NCBI GenBank assembly: GCA_023515745.1
Contig: JALECJ010000255.1
Span: 816,001-880,000 of the forward strand
Reading direction: 5' to 3'
Source of the DNA: Amoeboaphelidium protococcarum
Lineage: Eukaryota; Aphelidiomycota; Aphelidea
DNA length: 64,000 nt
The notes beneath the pieces are model-generated. The model saw only the letters and a program-made list of their open reading frames with translations, was not told the DNA's origin and searched no databases. Numbering within the stretch: position 1 is the first letter of the stretch; each line of letters begins with the position of its first letter. Of this stretch, positions 22,301-34,109 are shown piece after piece. A program made the position numbers and the translations under genes.

Positions 22301-23180
22301 CAGTTGAAACAGATGCACTTTAAAGTAATCCTTTGACAGCATAATCTTTACTAAGTTATTAATTAGACGTGACAATACTAGAATCAGATCTCAAGTCTTA
22401 CTCCGAGCTACTCATATTTACAGAGGAAGATTATGGTTAATCAAAATCAGCTTGAGGCTTCGAAGGGATTGCATCATGACGTTCAACCTTTTTATCTTAC
22501 GTAGCAATCGCATCACTTCTTGCTCTATTTAAATCATCTAAGAGGCTTTACTTGTCTTTCTACACCTTTAAAGATTCGGAATCCAACTACTCCAAGTCCT
22601 TATCCAATTTAGCTAGTTGGGAATCAATTCCCTACAACTGATTCTGAATACTGGCCACAGACTACAACTTGAGAGACAATGCCACTCGAACTCGATCTAA
22701 AAAATCAACACTATTCTATTAGCCTGATTCTGAAGTGTTCTACTATATAGGCAGCGTAATTCCAAAGCCAGACTAGAGAATCTACTGCAATTCTGAAATC
22801 TTATCCACAGTGATGACTTGATTTGATGATGCTGAGGTCGCCTTTGAACTACCGCCGCCACCACCACTGATAGCCTCCAGTCTTTTACGTAGCAACTCTG
22901 CAGCCTTAAGTTTTATGGGATCTTACTAAGCACTATCCTGGACTTACTCTAATTGTTTCAACAAAATTTGACTCTATGCGTTAGGTGCAGCTTTAGGGGC
23001 GGGTGTATCACGTTTCTTCAAATCTTCCAAGCACTGAGATTATTCCTTCTACAGCTTTTCAACCTGTTACAGCAGCTAATCTTTAGATTCAGATAATTTA
23101 TCCGGTTAAGAATTCATATTCTATGGCGATGATGATGATGATGAAGACCATGTAGAATTGTCTGCCATTGATGGAGACAT
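19331..23180 (-). CDS. Intersectin-like Rho-family GEF (coiled coil, SH3-SH3-DH-PH-C2)
   Basis: Exons 23180-19526 and 19464-19331 (61-nt GTAAGT...TAG intron) encode 1262 residues. The N-terminal 470 residues are coiled coil and low-complexity, very rich in Gln written as TAA/TAG. Then come SH3 (about 480-555, IAVYKVQYEFE), SH3 (about 570-645, [17 protein letters not shown] through GNIPYSYL), DH (about 750-950, with [19 protein letters not shown]), PH (about 983-1103) and C2 (about 1130-1262, ending [20 protein letters not shown]). The order SH3-DH-PH-C2 is that of long intersectins, which couple endocytosis to Cdc42 activation; the EH domains of animal intersectin are not seen. The DH conserved region 3 is intact, so exchange activity is likely. 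The intron choice is supported because only this splice restores the C2 C-terminus. Confidence 0.88.
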
Positions 23181-23526
23181 CTTCCACATCTAGTGCAAGA
23201 TTCGTAAAGGGGAGAAACGGAATTGAAGGAAAGGAGGGAAAGAACAAAAGACGCGCGCGAAACAAATCGATTGATCGTCGAATTGACAGGTTGGATGTTT
23301 AGCTGCTCTCCCACAACGCCCATCCAGGTGCTTAAGATATTTCCGTTAGTTTTATGGTATACTTTCAAATAGTTTTCAAGTTTGGTAAAGTTATCTACTC
23401 GCGGTGCTATTATATTTTAGTGTTCAGAACCACTTGCTAAATGTAAAGAGCGATCAGCTAGAAATGAGACACGAGAGATGCCAGTATTTTTGCCGTGTGA
23501 TAAATGCTACTTTATAACATATAATA

Positions 23527-23925
23527 TCACTTTTTCATGCCCATTACAGTCAGAGTGACATCTGCATTAACATTAGCGTCAATTAGCCGCGTTTCGCTAG
23601 AGTCTCGCGACAACACTTTACCTCTATTCAGCAGTTTGAATGATTAATCTTCTTCCAAGAGCATCATCTGTTCCACTGCTTTATAAAGATTATCCAGCGT
23701 TGACTTAATACTCACGTCTAAGCTATTATTATTGGGATCCTTAAGTTTGCATTTAAGGCATTTCAATTAAATTTTAACTGTCCGGTCTTGCACACGTATT
23801 TAATCTGATTTGACAGACGCATTCAGCCTATCTTACTATAGCTAATTCAAGCCTTTTAATCTTGGATTCTCAACCAGAGGCACAGTGACAAAGGACAATA
23901 GATCTCTTGTGATAGTGTCTGCCAT
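23527..23925 (-). CDS. Ubiquitin-fold protein (132 residues)
   Basis: The frame from ATG 23925 to TGA 23527 is invisible with standard stops. The C-terminal two thirds (about residues 50-132) look like a ubiquitin-like domain: IQLKCLKCKL, LDVSIKSTLDNLYKAVEQ, KLLNRGKVLS and a final NADVTLTVMGMKK, following the usual strand-helix-strand-LI.xGK pattern of integral ubiquitin-like domains. The N-terminal part (SFVTVPLVENPRLKGL) is not recognised. There is no C-terminal diglycine, so conjugation like ubiquitin is not expected; a role as an adaptor is possible. A CLKC pair in the first strand is unusual. It lies between the intersectin-like gene and ITPK1. Confidence 0.6.
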
Positions 23926-24138
23926 TCCTATTATCAATCAAAGAATCGTCAATAATATGGTCAATCAGACTACTTAATGTTAGACTACCGAGATCCGAAG
24001 AAGATTTCAGCTTAGTAAGGAGAAAATAGGAAGGGTTGTTTAAGGAGATTTGCAAAAGTCGACTTATTATCCAATTTAGTTTTAATTTATTTTGTAGCTA
24101 TATTATTATCGTAATTGACCAGAGGGGAGTATAGTAAA

Positions 24139-25382
24139 ATGAGCACATCTGAAGAATAACAAGTCATTCGCATAGGGCTGTATATGAATGCCAAAAAGTT
24201 TCGCCATGGATGGGTATAGAATCTAATTAATTAGCAGTAAAAGTAAGAGCATAGTTTATGAAATTCTGATACAATGGTTTGATAACGAAAAATTCACATA
24301 CAAGGTAGATTTGATAATGTGGTAGTATTCAACATGAGAGATGATCTGACGCGTCCAGTGGATGTGGTGCTATAAAAGATTACGGATATCCTCGGCGATC
24401 AGGACAGCGACTCTCTTAGGGAGTATTAAACATTGTAGGTAAGTAATTATTAATCTAAATAATGATTAACGGTATGGGGGATTATATTGATTTCTATGTT
24501 TTGTAGGCAAGATTACATGATACGCTGGTTATAGATCCTCTTATGATTGTCGAGAAATTGTTAACTCGCGACTACATTCTGGACTAAATGTCTATAGCTT
24601 TAAATGGCCTCACAGAGTTTCGGTGTGTTAATTACACGCTTATGAGTGACTTTATATAGCGGGTAGAAGATTGTTAATACCCCATTAGTAAGCCAATTCT
24701 ATTGAATCGTGTGAATGATATTAACACCGTGTCGCTGTAAGTACAATATATGTGTATGTGTGTAGTTATAAAGAATGTTGTCGCGTGTGCAAAGAAAATA
24801 TCTCATTAAATGACTATAATGACTAGACCATCAAGAGATAAGATCAATCAATTTCTTAACAGCGATAATGCTAATAGTTGGATTGTGTAACCATTTCTGA
24901 GACACGGCGGTGTTTTGATAAAGCTGTACTCGATCGGCTCAAAGATTCATATTGAGTATCGACCAAGCGTACGTAGTGATATAGACAAGGACTTGGTTTA
25001 GTTTAATTCCTAGTAGATCCCAAAGCAGTTTACTGTGGAGGACTAGTCATAAGAGCGAGACATTTATGAAACTGGTATAAATGTGGAAGATTGTAAGGAA
25101 ATTAAATGGATTTAGGAGCATCAAGATTAGTTACGATCAATGACTGATCGCGTAAGTCGGTAATTTGGGATAACTCTATTTGGATTGGATGTTATTGTTG
25201 TCTCTACGGATACTGATAGTGCTTTCAATAACGCTTCATTATCATCATCATAAGAGCAAATGGTTGGAGTTGTAGTTGATCTAAACTATTTTCCAAGCTT
25301 CAACACATTTCCCAATCTGGAATAAGAACTTATAGAGCATTGTGTCAAATCCTTTCGACACGCCACTAAGTGTATCAGCTGA
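24139..25382 (+). CDS. ITPK1: Inositol-tetrakisphosphate 1-kinase / inositol 1,3,4-trisphosphate 5/6-kinase
   Basis: Exons 24139-24242, 24309-24438 and 24507-25382 (introns of 66 and 68 nt) give 369 residues. The start IGLYMNAKKFRHGW, the DLTRPVDVVLQKITD segment, LVIDPLMIVEKLLTRD, VVACAKKISHQMTI, WIVQPFLRHGGVLIKLYSIG and ITLFGLDVIV with VVVDLNYFPSFNTFPNLEQEL follow ITPK1 of animals and plants, an ATP-grasp enzyme. It phosphorylates inositol polyphosphates on the way to IP5 and IP6. The ATP-grasp ligands near the end (DLNYFPSF) are preserved. A GTAAGT stretch at 24735-24763 looks like a tiny intron, but removing it breaks the frame. The first intron could use GT at 24237 instead of 24243. Confidence 0.82.
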
Positions 25383-25727
25383 AAACTATCCGTTTATGTA
25401 CACTTTCACGTTGAATGATTGCTGTATCATATATAATATAGACTTTATAATCATAATCAGGAAATTTATATAAACAGTTTAGAATGTAAACTCCATCTTA
25501 CACATTGCGTGTGATCGTTTTGTGGCACCGTCGTGGCCAATAACAGTTTGTGTCTGAGTGTAACAGCCATTAGAAATTAAATTTTCGCTGTCACACCTCC
25601 GATTTGTGTTAATTTGTCATTTCTTAAGATTAATCTAAACTTTCATCTTCTTACTAAGTAGTGCTGTATTCTTATTCTTTTAGGTAATAATTGTTTAATA
25701 TCAATTTAATAATAATCGCGCCATTCA
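25383..25727. other. Intergenic stretch between ITPK1 and the next gene
   Basis: A 345-bp AT-rich spacer between two genes on the plus strand. It must contain the ITPK1 3' end and the promoter of the following gene. No coding frame, repeat or RNA structure was recognised. Confidence 0.45.
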
Positions 25728-27521
25728 ATGTCTGGACTGTTATCGCCATAAATGCCCTCCTAAGACATGATGATCAAGAAATAGTCCCATCAAGATCTTG
25801 ATACGGATATAAATACTGCTACTGCTAATTCAGAAAGTAGTAACAATAATAAGACCAAGAAAGCTGGTAAAAGTAAATCTAAATTATTTGCAAATCTGCG
25901 ATTGTTTCAACCCTCTGTGGATGGAGAATCAAAGACCTCCACGCTGAAGAAGCTGTTCACCATCGCGGATAATGGTGGTGATGGTAATGATGACAATGGC
26001 GATGGTGAGGAAATGTCAACCAAGAATTCCATGACAGAAAATGAAGATAATACCGACAAGGCTCTGGTAGCAAAGAAGCGGACGGGCTTGTAAGTTGATA
26101 CTAATCTCATAACGCGCCTCAACCGTGATAGTTTACGTGTACTTAGTGCCTCTGCTGCTGATAACGCGTCACCAAGCAAGCGATTATCACACGCGCTCAG
26201 CAAAAACAATATCAATACTCTGCAGTAAATTCCTACTTCCGTGTACGATATTGATGATGCTGCTGAATCTATTTATGATGTTGTCAATGCTTATAGTCAG
26301 GATATTCTGGACACTACACCGATTTTGCATGGTAAAGTGCCAACAGCTGTTACTGCAATTGATGAATCTGCTCCTCTTAGTGCCTCCGGTTGCACTGATA
26401 TATCCACCCTCTGTGCAATATCTGATCGTGCCAATTCCATTTCTGGATCATCTACCACTTCCTCATCATTTCTGTACCCGAATAGCTTCAGCTCGCGGAG
26501 TACAGGTGGCACAACCGCGTATTAAAAGTCTAGCTCTTATCGCCGCAGTCAGATACTAGATCAGATACCTGAGCTGGATGTTAATTCACCTCCATCCTCA
26601 CATAATGAGTCTAGAAGACCATCTGCTGTCTAGCGGTTACATTCCATTGAATAGTAATTGATTGAGGCTTAGCAAGAATTTGCTGAAGATGAAGATTCAT
26701 TCGTGCAAGAGAAGAGCTAGCCATCATCTAATGCTAATGCTAATGCTAATGCTGCTGATGATGATGACACCGTCACCTCATCTCCACCCAAGAAGCGTAA
26801 ATGGCTCGCCTTGCGTAACAACATGAAGGATGTCCGATTGGTGAAGAATGTCGGTCGCTCTCAGACATTCAAAGTGTACTAGAGTCCTCTGGTGGGTATG
26901 AAGCGAAGTATGTCCTCTGAATTAGATCAGACGCAATATGACAAAGCATCTGCTAACGTTCTCGATTATCCATCGTACAAGTCGGAAGGGAATGAGAATA
27001 ACGCATCAATGGGTGCCAATGGTGGTGGTGGCGGTGCGTACTATGAGCGCGCCGCTGTCAATCTGGTGGCATCTATATCTGCAAAGTATGCCCAAGATGA
27101 TTTCAAGCTGGATCAAGAATTTGAGTCCAAGTATGTGCAAGCTTAGCGGGATATCAAGAGACGTGGCAGTTCAACCATACAAAAATACCGCCATTAGACT
27201 CGCGTAAATATTGAGTGTCACGTTGAAGTGCACGGGTAGACTACTATTGTTATGACAAGTGTCCGCCGCTCAGCATTCTCCAATATCAATCCAGAGTCTG
27301 ATATCCTTACAAAGCGCATACTGCAGCTTATCATGGAAAACGGTTGTGGTCTGAACACTGACGAGTCTGCCACTTATCGTGTGCTCTGCTAGAAGAGGCG
27401 AAGTCAACATGGCCCTCTTATGGACAAGGTCTTTGCTGATGTGGAGACTGACCAGGATATTCTCAATGTTATTGCAAAGAGTCACAACTTGATGCTCAAA
27501 GTTATCCTCACTAATGAATGA
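25728..27521 (+). CDS. Low-complexity protein of unknown function, possible RA-like C-terminus
   Basis: One intronless frame of 597 residues from ATG 25728 to TGA 27519. The first two thirds are Ser, Asp and Asn rich with basic patches (KTKKAGKSKSKL, PPKKRKWLALRNN, the latter like a nuclear localisation signal) and a tract of AATGCT repeats near 26730 coding Asn-Ala. The C-terminal 100 residues are more ordered: IECHVEVHGQTTIVMTS, then a helix-like segment with TKRILQLIMENGC and a strand pattern ending SHNLMLKVILTNE. That outline resembles a ubiquitin-fold/Ras-association domain, but the match is weak. In-frame TAA/TAG codons occur throughout, so it is read in the same code as its neighbours. 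No function is assigned. Confidence 0.75.
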
Positions 27522-27695
27522 ATGAAGAACTAACTATTCGAGTGCTGTTAACTAACTCTCTAGCTTGGAGAGTTATGAAGCACAATATACCGCCAGTCAG
27601 TGAATTTCAGAATATGATTGTGAATTTAACTAAATACACTGCATTATTGTTCATAGTATTTTCATGACTACTCATTACACATGATGAGAGTAATT

Positions 27696-28713
27696 TCAGC
27701 TCGATTATCCTCCTACAGAAGTACAAAAGTTCCAGAGCTCAATGACACCTTCACGGGGTAGAGTGTACAAGTCAAAGTGAAATTCAGACGGATCTTCGTG
27801 GATATAAGTACTGTTCTACCTGTGCTTCTTTACAATCTCTACGGCGCTCATAATGGCGTTACCTTGTAATCCGTAGAGAGCATCAGCCAACTTGTCAACA
27901 TCTAATCCAAAAAGCATATCCACAGGATCTATTGTTGAAGACTTTTCAATGACTTTTCCATTCTATTGCTACGGAGCGTGATGATTTTAGTGCTAATGAG
28001 ATTAAGATGACGCGTTACCAACACTTTTCACTTTCTACGATGATGCAGCAGTTGCAGAAGCAGCACTGCCTGAACCAGCCGGAGCAGCAGCGACAGTTCT
28101 AGACACTCTTCGCTTCTTCTCCGCAGGCTCACTGGCACCACCAGAAGTTGTATCCAGCTTCTGCTTATCATTATTATTACAAGCAGAAGTTGATGCTGAT
28201 GCTACTTACTACGGAACAGACTACTTCAAAAGATCCACAAACTCAGACTTGGCATCATTAGCCACAAAATCATAATGCTACTCATAGCTGCCCTTGTCCA
28301 ACATAATTGGATGAGTGATAGAGAATGGTTCATGCAGACCGTCCTTGAAATGAAGCACAATCTCGAGATCGAACGAGCCATAGCCTTGTTCGCGCAACTC
28401 AAATGGCAACTGATCAACGAAACGCACAGGATCAGTGAAGGTTGGATGCAATTTAAATTCCACCTTCTCCACATACTTTTCAATCTATCCGCGTCGTCCC
28501 TTACGCTTACTGCTCTCATGCACATTAACCTTCCACTCGAATAGGGCCAGATAGCGCGGCTTACCATCATCAGACTCCACCGGCACTGAAGTTCCAGTTC
28601 TCTTAATCTCAGTGGACACTCCAATAACTTTATTCACTCCCTACAAGATACCAAATTAATCATTATTATCCAAAATTATAAGAGGTGTAGGAACATACCT
28701 CTTCTGCAATCAT
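27696..28713 (-). CDS. YEATS-domain protein with AF9-type C-terminal domain
   Basis: Exons 28713-28699 (five codons) and 28640-27696 are joined over a 58-nt GTATGT...TAG intron; 319 residues. The YEATS domain (about residues 5-135) contains EWKVNVHESS, VEKVEFKLHPTF, PFELREQGYGSFDLEIVLHF and PFSITHP. YEATS domains read acylated histone lysines. A basic Ser/Ala-rich linker follows, then a C-terminal segment (about 240-312: MLFGLDVDKLADALYGLQ through EDPSEFHFDLYTLPREGVIEL). This follows the pattern of the AF9/ENL hydrophobic domain that folds on partners such as AF4 or DOT1L. The AF9-like layout, rather than the short GAS41/TAF14 one, suggests a role in transcription elongation. That role is inferred from domain order. 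Confidence 0.85.
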
Positions 28714-29007
28714 AGCGAGTCGAAATGGTCTACAATATTATAAAAATAACGATATTCACTCTAGACAAAGTAGAAGAAGAAGAAAGGAAGGAAGAAAGAA
28801 CAAATGAATGAAAAGACGCGAGTTGAAAATCGCCCGTTGACGAGCGACGAGGAATCGCGTACCGCTGTAGTTTGAAGACATAGATAGACACAGTAGATAG
28901 AAAGAGAGAACGTGCCTATGTAACTAAGACTCCCACCATTGGCAAAGAATTCAAGAACATAATAAATTTTATCATATATATTGAGTAAAGAGCAGTTCAT
29001 ATTGAAT

Positions 29008-30329
29008 TCAGCAGCCTAAAGTTGCTGAGATTTTCCTCTTATTCATCACGGCATCTTGGATCGTGGGGGTGATTCTATGGATGAAATCGTTCTAATCAAC
29101 CTTGACATTGTAGTCAAAGTACAAAACTTGATTGAATGAGCTACGCATACACAAGAATATAGGATAGACAATGATCCAAAGGCATGAGAGGAAACACAAA
29201 ATCTGGACCAGCACACTATTGGACATCTTCATCGCAGAAGTATTAGAGCACGCCTTAATAACACTATTACCAACCTAGAACTCAATTTTCAATTTACGGT
29301 CAGTAGGATACATGGCCTGGGTGCGGACAACCCAACTGATTTAATTTAGCAATTATTCAATGTTCCAACCACTGATACTCTTTCCACATTCAATCTCCTT
29401 CATTGAGCTCTCACTGTTCACAAACTCTTCCAATTTACACTTTAAATCAGGTCCATTCAACAAGCATGCGGACCATTGCTCATTGACAAAACCGCTAATG
29501 TCCAAATCCAACTTGAAATCCACTATATGAGTCTTTATGACGTGTTAATTGTGATTGTGATGGTGATGACCGATATGGTTATCCTAATGATGATGATGAC
29601 TATGATTGTGACCAACTCCCAAAGTCTGGCGCAACTCTTCATGAGATCCTGTAATAATCAACTTGAGCTAAGGGCGTTCCTACCCATACAGGAACAAATA
29701 TTCCAGCAGAGCATCTGCACTTTTAGTCAGTTATTAGGAATAGGATACGACACCAGAATTATTGCGATCAACTTTAGCCGCGGGAAATGAAGGATGGTGT
29801 GGTAGCATGATATTCTATCTGGGCATGCACGTCACAGGCTAACCATGGAATAGCGACATGTCAGATGGACTAGATCTGACTTTTGGTGGGACTTTTGCGT
29901 CATAATTTCCATATCTGACAGATGGATTATAAGGCACACATGGAGTTGGATGATGATGATGGTGGTGACCATGACCATACGAAGGCAATGGTTAAGGGAT
30001 AGGCTCATATGGCTGAGGATATGGATTATAACCAGGTGGACATGGTTGCGGCATTGGATTGTAGACAGGCGGACCTGGGGGACAATGATGTGGATTATTG
30101 TAATAATTATGACCATGACCAGGTTGAGGATAACCGGGATTATGATGATGATTATGACCGGAGTTACCAGGATTAACGATAATCACAGTGTCTTGACAAG
30201 AGACTTAATCTTAATCATCACAATGATCTACACACTTGACCTGACGTGAAAGGCGTTGCAAAGGTCAAATAATAACTACTAATTACCTGTATTGACATTC
30301 TCAAATCCCCCAGGTTGGTGACAGCTCAT
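29008..30329 (-). CDS. Pro/His-rich membrane protein of unknown function
   Basis: Exons 30329-30287 and 30227-29008 (59-nt intron, phase 1) give 420 residues. The N-terminal part (to about residue 130) is an open, Pro/Tyr/His/Asn-rich region with PGYPQPGHGH and a run of six His; a second His-rich patch is near residues 210-230 (HNHSHHHH). The central part is globular (VDFKLDLDISGFVNEQW, KEIECGKSISGWNIEQL). Near residues 345-367 lies a hydrophobic segment, SVLVQILCFLSCLWIIVYPI, which should be membrane-anchored. The His clusters could bind metal, but nothing else supports that. I do not recognise the family. The gene is divergent from the coiled-coil gene at 30641. Confidence 0.72.
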
Positions 30330-30640
30330 GGTGTTTAATTCTAGATTACTGATTAGCTTCGCGTCAATGACTTGAATGAGTGAAAGCACTGGACCGAAAG
30401 ATTCTGCGGAGATAACCCCTTTATAAAGCGTTCGTGATGGCAAGGGGAATCCAAGTGCTCCCTCTTTTCTGTTTCTTTCGCTGTTATCATTACTGATTTT
30501 AAAGGTATTAAAGGTAAAAAAGATACGCGCTATCTTTATAAAATTGCTCTATAAATTTATCTCTCGTAAATGTCATAACTCATGGACCGTATATAAGATC
30601 TTCAATTTCACAATTTTTAAATTGCAGATTGTTTGCGTCC
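30330..30640. promoter_or_regulatory. Divergent intergenic region
   Basis: A 311-bp spacer between the Pro/His-rich membrane protein (minus) and the coiled-coil gene (plus). It should carry both promoters. It is AT-rich toward the right. No defined motif was recognised. Confidence 0.4.
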
Positions 30641-32449
30641 ATGATGGGAACTCAGAACGCGGCTTCTTGTACTGAAGTTGGGCTCCTTCTCAAAGCAATT
30701 GAGCCGTAGGAAAAGCCTATTGAACGGTGAGTAAAAGTTCAATATACGTAAGAAGATAAAGTGTTATATTAATTATTATTCAGTCTCGCACTGTTTTACA
30801 GTCCGTTTCAGTCATTTGTCCGATTAACAGTATTACACATAAAACCTTATTTCCATGGAAAATAATAGGTCAAATAATATAAAATTTACGGAGAATTATT
30901 ATGACTCTATAAAAAGCCAGTCTTGAAAAAGCCATCTCTTTTCACCAATTTTTGGATGGGCTGTGGCAAAACTGGGTTGATCTTGCGAAAATGATTAAAA
31001 TTTTCAAATTTCAATAGCCTCCAGTTTAAATGGCACTAATTTGCCTACAATAAACTATGCTTTCTAGTTAAATTCCGAGTACAATCCGAGATCTTTACAT
31101 GGAGATATGGTCATTATACTATACGCGTGTAACTCTAAAATTCAGGGCTCGCTCAGATGGAAATTTTCCTCACCTTTGATGCATTGACCATCTGAAAACT
31201 TTTCTACCGTGTAATAGCATGTAATTATAATAAGAAATAGCATATGACAATTCATGATGTTGATTATTGATGTTTTAATCGAGCATAATCAACAAATAAC
31301 TTTTGAAATCACTGATCTTAGGCAAAGGGTACCGCAAAACCAGAAGTTACAAAATGATTGCGTTTTTTTGCTCAAGTCATTATGAACACAAAACTGAATA
31401 TATATCTCGAATATGAGGTACATCAGATTATTATTCGCAGCAGAAATGCCGTTATTAACTCAGTCGTCTCACAGATAACAGTAAAACGTCACAAGAACTC
31501 AACGCGCGATACAAAGGCATAGAATCATGGTGGCAATAAAATTTAAATTTAAATCGGCTTAGAACAGATAAGTAATGCACAGAAAGAAATTTTAATCCAT
31601 AAACATTATTTAGTTGAACTAATAGACTCTTTTATCTATTGGGGGAATCGGACAAATGACTGAAACGGACTGTAGATAACTAGTGACAATGTGAAACGAC
31701 TGAAAATTCTGCAACTTTGTTGTTTTAGATCAGATTTGATCCATCATCCTTTCTCCCAAACGCGTCTGGAGTGAGTATTATTGATAGTTACAACACCCTA
31801 AATTTCAATATGGACGCACGCATGGCTATTGACATTGCTGTAATTAAGCAAATTCTATCAGAGATATAAAGATGTGTAATGAATAAGTTATCTTCTCAAG
31901 AAAACGCGTTGTCAGAGTTGGTTCAAAGTCAAGCGTAACACAGTAAAAACTCGATCGATCAAGCAAAGGAAGAATTCGAATATATTGGTTAAAAATTGGT
32001 CAGTGAGCTCTTAAGTGCCATGGAGTAAAAGCATTAAAAAACAATACCTTAAAGACGTGATAATTCAACATAAACAGACTGCTCATTATAATCATCACTG
32101 CAGTATAGTCCACCGTCTATGGTTTCATCGTCTGATCGATCTCAATAATAATTGTTGTTTCAGAATCCTCATAATTAAAGTCGGCAATCTCTAACGCGAA
32201 ACGAGTCGAACGTACCATTGTAATGGGAACACCGCGTATCTGAACAAGATTTGACTGCATTCGCTGGGTACTCTGATTAACATGCATCTACCAAGAGAAC
32301 TCTACAGAACGTTGTTATCATTGATGGACGTCGCAAGTCAAATAAGGTAACATTTTCAAATTTGTTTATTCGTGTTCTCAAAATGCTACGTGTAGAAAAA
32401 GAGACGTCTGACCAACTCTGCTGCATCAATGTTCAAAGTTTAAAAATGA
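30641..32449 (+). CDS. Coiled-coil protein of unknown function, element in first intron
   Basis: Exons 30641-30726, 31734-32346 and 32396-32449 give 250 residues. Exon 1 reads MMGTQNAASCTEVGLLLKAI and ends in a GTGAGT donor. The 1007-nt first intron contains the 874-bp inverted-repeat element; without it and one TA the intron would be 131 nt. Exon 2 resumes in phase (RFDPSSFLPNASGVSII), runs into a predicted coiled coil (about residues 70-130) and a Ser/Gln-rich, basic tail. The 49-nt second intron leads to KKRRLTNSAASMFKVQK and TGA 32447. No family is recognised. Exon 1 is short, so an alternative start at ATG 31810 inside exon 2 cannot be excluded, but the phase match across the intron favours the spliced form. 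Confidence 0.62.
30799..31672. mobile_element. MITE-like element with 27-bp perfect terminal inverted repeats and TA target duplication
   Basis: The left repeat (30799-30825) begins CAGTCCGTTTCAG and continues to TGTCCGATT. The right repeat (31646-31672) is its exact reverse complement over 27 bp. Both ends abut TA (30797-30798, 31673-31674), the Tc1/mariner target duplication. The 820-bp interior has no open frame of interest. The repeats match the ends of the Fanzor element at 5078-7896 (21 of 26 positions with its left end), so both appear to belong to one transposition family; the perfect repeats suggest this copy moved more recently. It sits within an intron of the coiled-coil gene and is removed by splicing, so the host protein should be unaffected. 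Confidence 0.85.
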
Positions 32450-32576
32450 TAAATCAGATTGATAATTGCCGCTTATAAATAAAAAGTATGGGAAGTTACA
32501 AATTAAGGTCATGTAAATATACATTTTTTACAATAGCAAGTATTAGAAATCTATCTATTTATCGCGCACTTTTCAA

Positions 32577-33905
32577 TCAAGATTACTCTGCAATATTAAA
32601 ATCTTGCTTTTACTTGTTTCGCCATTCAGATTTGCACAGCAGCATTAGTAGAATCAGAGCAGGTAAATGATAGAGGGAAGCCTTAAAGCAGAGTCGCGCA
32701 GATTCTTTACGTGCATGTTACTTTTAACGTTCTCCACTATCATGGTCAGTAGATTTGTAAACGCTTTACTTCCCCAAAGGATAGTTCGGTCGTATTACAG
32801 ATGTACATGACTGTGGATCAGTTTTGAACCATGGTTCTCCATCAAATGACCGGAAGAATCGATAACTGTAATATATCATAGGAGCATTTACAGCGAGGCT
32901 GAGCACAGGGAAATATGAACTCAGCAACTAATGATGTTATTCAATACTTCCGAGGCACGAAAGTCCAGCCTAATAAGTCCACAACGATCCTGCAGCAATG
33001 CCTATGGAACCAAGTAGCGATTCAAAAGCAGAATACCGCTCTCTATAAATGGAATTCATCACGTAACCAGCCTTATGATACTAGTCCCTAATCCTGAATG
33101 ATAGAGCATTAAAATGTGGAAATTGCCAACAGTATAGAATAAAAGCTAAACTGAGACCAAGCGAGTCAATTCCACACAGACCCAAAACGGAGGTGGTAGA
33201 CATTGTATCACTTGGAATAGTTGCAGCATAGCCTATAAGCGGCGGAATAGCACCAACCACAGCACCGATATGAGTATTCAGAGCTGTCCGCCTCTTGGCT
33301 AAAGTGTACATTATGGAATACAACGCGATATTACACGTACCTAAAAGTCCACATGTCCAAGCCGCATTCAACACTGGCAGCGAGAACAGAGTAAAAGATC
33401 CCACTAGGCCAGTGCCGATAGCAAACGTCAGCGCCTACTTTCTACTAATAACCGGCTTTAGCACCGATTTAATTCCACCGCCAGAATTCAAATTGGTACA
33501 TAAAGGTCTCTTCTTTGTACGCGGCATCATTTAATCATACGGAACTTCCAGGATCTGATTAAAAGCATTCGCTGATCCAATACATAGCGACATTCCCACC
33601 ATGGTATGCAGCATGAGATATGGATCAATGGCGCAGGTGTAAGGTGACAGAGCGGTACCATATACAGATGTAAGTAGAACAAGCGTTGATAACCGTGGCT
33701 TTGTTAAACCGATGTAAGCATTAACTTAGTCTCTTATGGTAACCTTTCGAACCTGACGTTGTCCATAATATCGATCACAACTACTGCCGCCTTTCGCCGG
33801 CTTGATATCATCCCGCTAAATGACAGTCGCCTAACTACTATACTTGATATAGGAGCTAGCGAGTCTAACATGTAGTAAATTTTACGCCTTGCTTATCCTC
33901 AACAT
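32577..33905 (-). CDS. COX10: Protoheme IX farnesyltransferase, mitochondrial (haem O synthase)
   Basis: One frame of 442 residues from ATG 33905 to TGA 32577. The N-terminus (MLRISKAQNLLHVRLASSYI) is a typical mitochondrial targeting sequence. The UbiA prenyltransferase core follows: AYIGLTKPRLSTLVLLTSV, then NAFNQILEVPYDQMMPRTKK with RPL, the prenyl-diphosphate-binding Asp motif; NTHIGAVVGAIPPLIGYA; and FILYCWQFPHFNALSFRIRD with the second Asp motif. The end, LYHLPALILLMLLCK, matches the COX10 C-terminus. The enzyme farnesylates haem B in the inner membrane to make haem O for cytochrome oxidase. Its presence shows an aerobic mitochondrion, which argues against an anaerobic protist such as an oxymonad, another group with this code. 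Confidence 0.95.
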
Positions 33906-34109
33906 TCCCCAACTCTCTATCACTAAGTCGATAACGCGTATAGTATTTAAAAACTGTCCAGCGATATACAAAAGATCGTCAAAACTCATCGAGAGAAAGT
34001 TTCGCGCGCGTCAAATACAATTCTCTTTGCTTTAAACACGCTCGGCATTGATACAGACAGCTCCAAAGGTGTAAATTAGAAATCAACTTATATTGAGTAG
34101 AAAAAGGGT

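Noticed and set aside
24735-24763. A 29-nt intron in ITPK1
   Set aside because: GTAAGT and GTAG ends are present, but removal shifts the frame and destroys the following ITPK1 homology. Reading through keeps it.
29430-30260. Met/Ile/Trp-rich plus-strand ORFs opposite the His-rich protein
   Set aside because: They are complements of His/Pro/Tyr codons of the minus-strand gene, which has a consistent frame, intron and TGA stop.
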